Shown here: positions 6,825-7,253 of the stretch, piece by piece | Position numbering within the stretch: the first letter of the stretch is position 1 | Layout: every line of letters starts with the position of its first letter | DNA from: Clostridiales bacterium | GTDB taxonomy: Bacteria > Bacillota > Clostridia > Oscillospirales > Ruminococcaceae | Assembly: GCA_012799315.1 (NCBI GenBank) | Contig: JAAZLM010000035.1 | Span: forward strand, 1-7,253 | Length of the DNA: 7,253 nt | Direction: 5' to 3' | Notes under the pieces: generated by a model | What the model saw: only the letters and a program-made list of their open reading frames with translations | Database searches by the model: none | Told to the model about the DNA's origin: nothing | Made by a program: the position numbers and the translations under genes

Positions 6825-7253
6825 ATGGCTAGTATTCTTATTTCCGCTAACGGGATAGTGACTATTATTATTTTGATTGTGGCGTCTATTTCATCGTATA
6901 TGTTAAGAAGAACATATAGAAAATATAATGCCATGAGGAATACCATGCGTATAAAGACGCAGGATATAGCACGTCAAATCCTTGATGAAAACGGATTAAG
7001 CCTAATTACTATCGAATGTGCGCCCAATATGGGGAAGAAGGCAGTATTCGATCCTGATAGGAATCTACTTCTAATGGGGCTCAATATATATTCGTGCGAT
7101 TCAATAGCAGCTATCGCCATAACCGTGCGTGAAGTTGGCAGGATAATAAGATATTTTAATGATGGGCGCTCCTTCGACATAATTAAATTGTTTAATTGGC
7201 TATCGAAAACACTATATAGCGCATGGGTTTTTATTCTATATATTGTAGTGAGA
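6825..7253 (+). CDS. Degenerate paralogue of the zinc metallopeptidase, probable pseudoenzyme (3'-truncated by window)
   Basis: An open frame of 143 codons runs from ATG 6825 to the window edge with no stop, so the C-terminus is not visible. GAGGGA at 6813-6818, 6 bases upstream, is a plausible Shine-Dalgarno. An N-terminal hydrophobic segment (about 9-26) is followed by a basic stretch (RRTYRKY) and then QDIARQILDENGL (46-58), nearly identical to residues 44-56 of the upstream peptidase. FDPDRNLLLM (75-84) aligns with its YDPSANVVRL. Where the upstream copy reads HEVGHAIQH, this one reads REVGRIIRY (102-110): the catalytic Glu is retained but both zinc-binding His are Arg, and the third His is Tyr. 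No histidine occurs anywhere in the visible protein. I infer loss of zinc-dependent proteolysis with retention as a membrane protein. A second hydrophobic stretch starts near residue 128. Homology is clear; function is unknown. Confidence 0.85.
   Translation, partial: MASILISANGIVTIIILIVASISSYMLRRTYRKYNAMRNTMRIKTQDIARQILDENGLSLITIECAPNMGKKAVFDPDRNLLLMGLNIYSCDSIAAIAITVREVGRIIRYFNDGRSFDIIKLFNWLSKTLYSAWVFILYIVVR

Noticed and set aside
6825..7253. The second peptidase copy considered as a pseudogene.
   Set aside because: It is open for 143 codons, has a plausible ribosome binding site and a conserved block, and the active-site changes are clean in-frame substitutions. A retained coding gene is the better reading, subject to the unseen 3' end.
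1..7253. Search for tRNA or rRNA genes, CRISPR repeats, insertion sequence ends, phage genes or toxin-antitoxin pairs.
   Set aside because: Nothing with the expected structure was seen; coding sequence covers nearly the whole window and all of it is assigned to housekeeping families or the peptidase paralogue.

Overview
The window is a dense, single-strand (+) run of housekeeping genes from a low-GC Gram-positive bacterium, most probably a member of the Clostridia. The order yicC - remA - gmk - rpoZ - priA - def - fmt - membrane zinc metallopeptidase is the familiar clostridial/Firmicutes arrangement. RemA itself is largely a Firmicutes-type regulator, the ribosome binding sites are strong AGGAGG types, and the DNA is moderately AT-rich with many ATA and AAA codons. 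Some PriA residues around motif VI remind me of Oscillospiraceae/Ruminococcaceae proteins, but that finer placement is recall-based and uncertain.

Layout. Positions 56-934 encode the endoribonuclease YicC. RemA (967-1221), guanylate kinase (1211-1822) and RNA polymerase omega (1815-2039) follow with gene overlaps that suggest translational coupling. A 101-base gap (2040-2140) then leads into priA (2141-4591, the primosomal helicase). This gap is where Clostridia usually carry coaBC, which is absent here. After a 77-base gap come def (4669-5130) and fmt (5139-6083), the pair that removes and adds the formyl group of initiator methionine. Next is a GTG-initiated membrane zinc metallopeptidase (6111-6791). 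The last gene (6825 to the window edge) is a paralogue of that peptidase and is cut by the end of the window. No gene-free stretch exceeds about 100 bases, and I see no convincing intrinsic terminator, tRNA, rRNA, CRISPR array or mobile element.

How the genes work together. The cluster joins RNA turnover (YicC), nucleotide supply (Gmk), transcription (omega, RemA), replication restart (PriA) and translation initiation/protein maturation (Fmt, Def). Spacing and strand are compatible with one long operon, possibly with an internal promoter before priA.

The most notable observation is the tandem peptidase pair. The first copy has an intact HEVGH zinc motif. The second keeps the N-terminal membrane segment and a nearly identical QD-ARQILDENGL block, but reads REVGR at the active site and has no histidine at all in its 143 visible residues. 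It looks like a retained pseudoenzyme beside its active paralogue. Secondary points are a DEEG (not DEEH) Walker B motif in PriA, the missing coaBC, and a small hairpin abutting the peptidase ribosome binding site.
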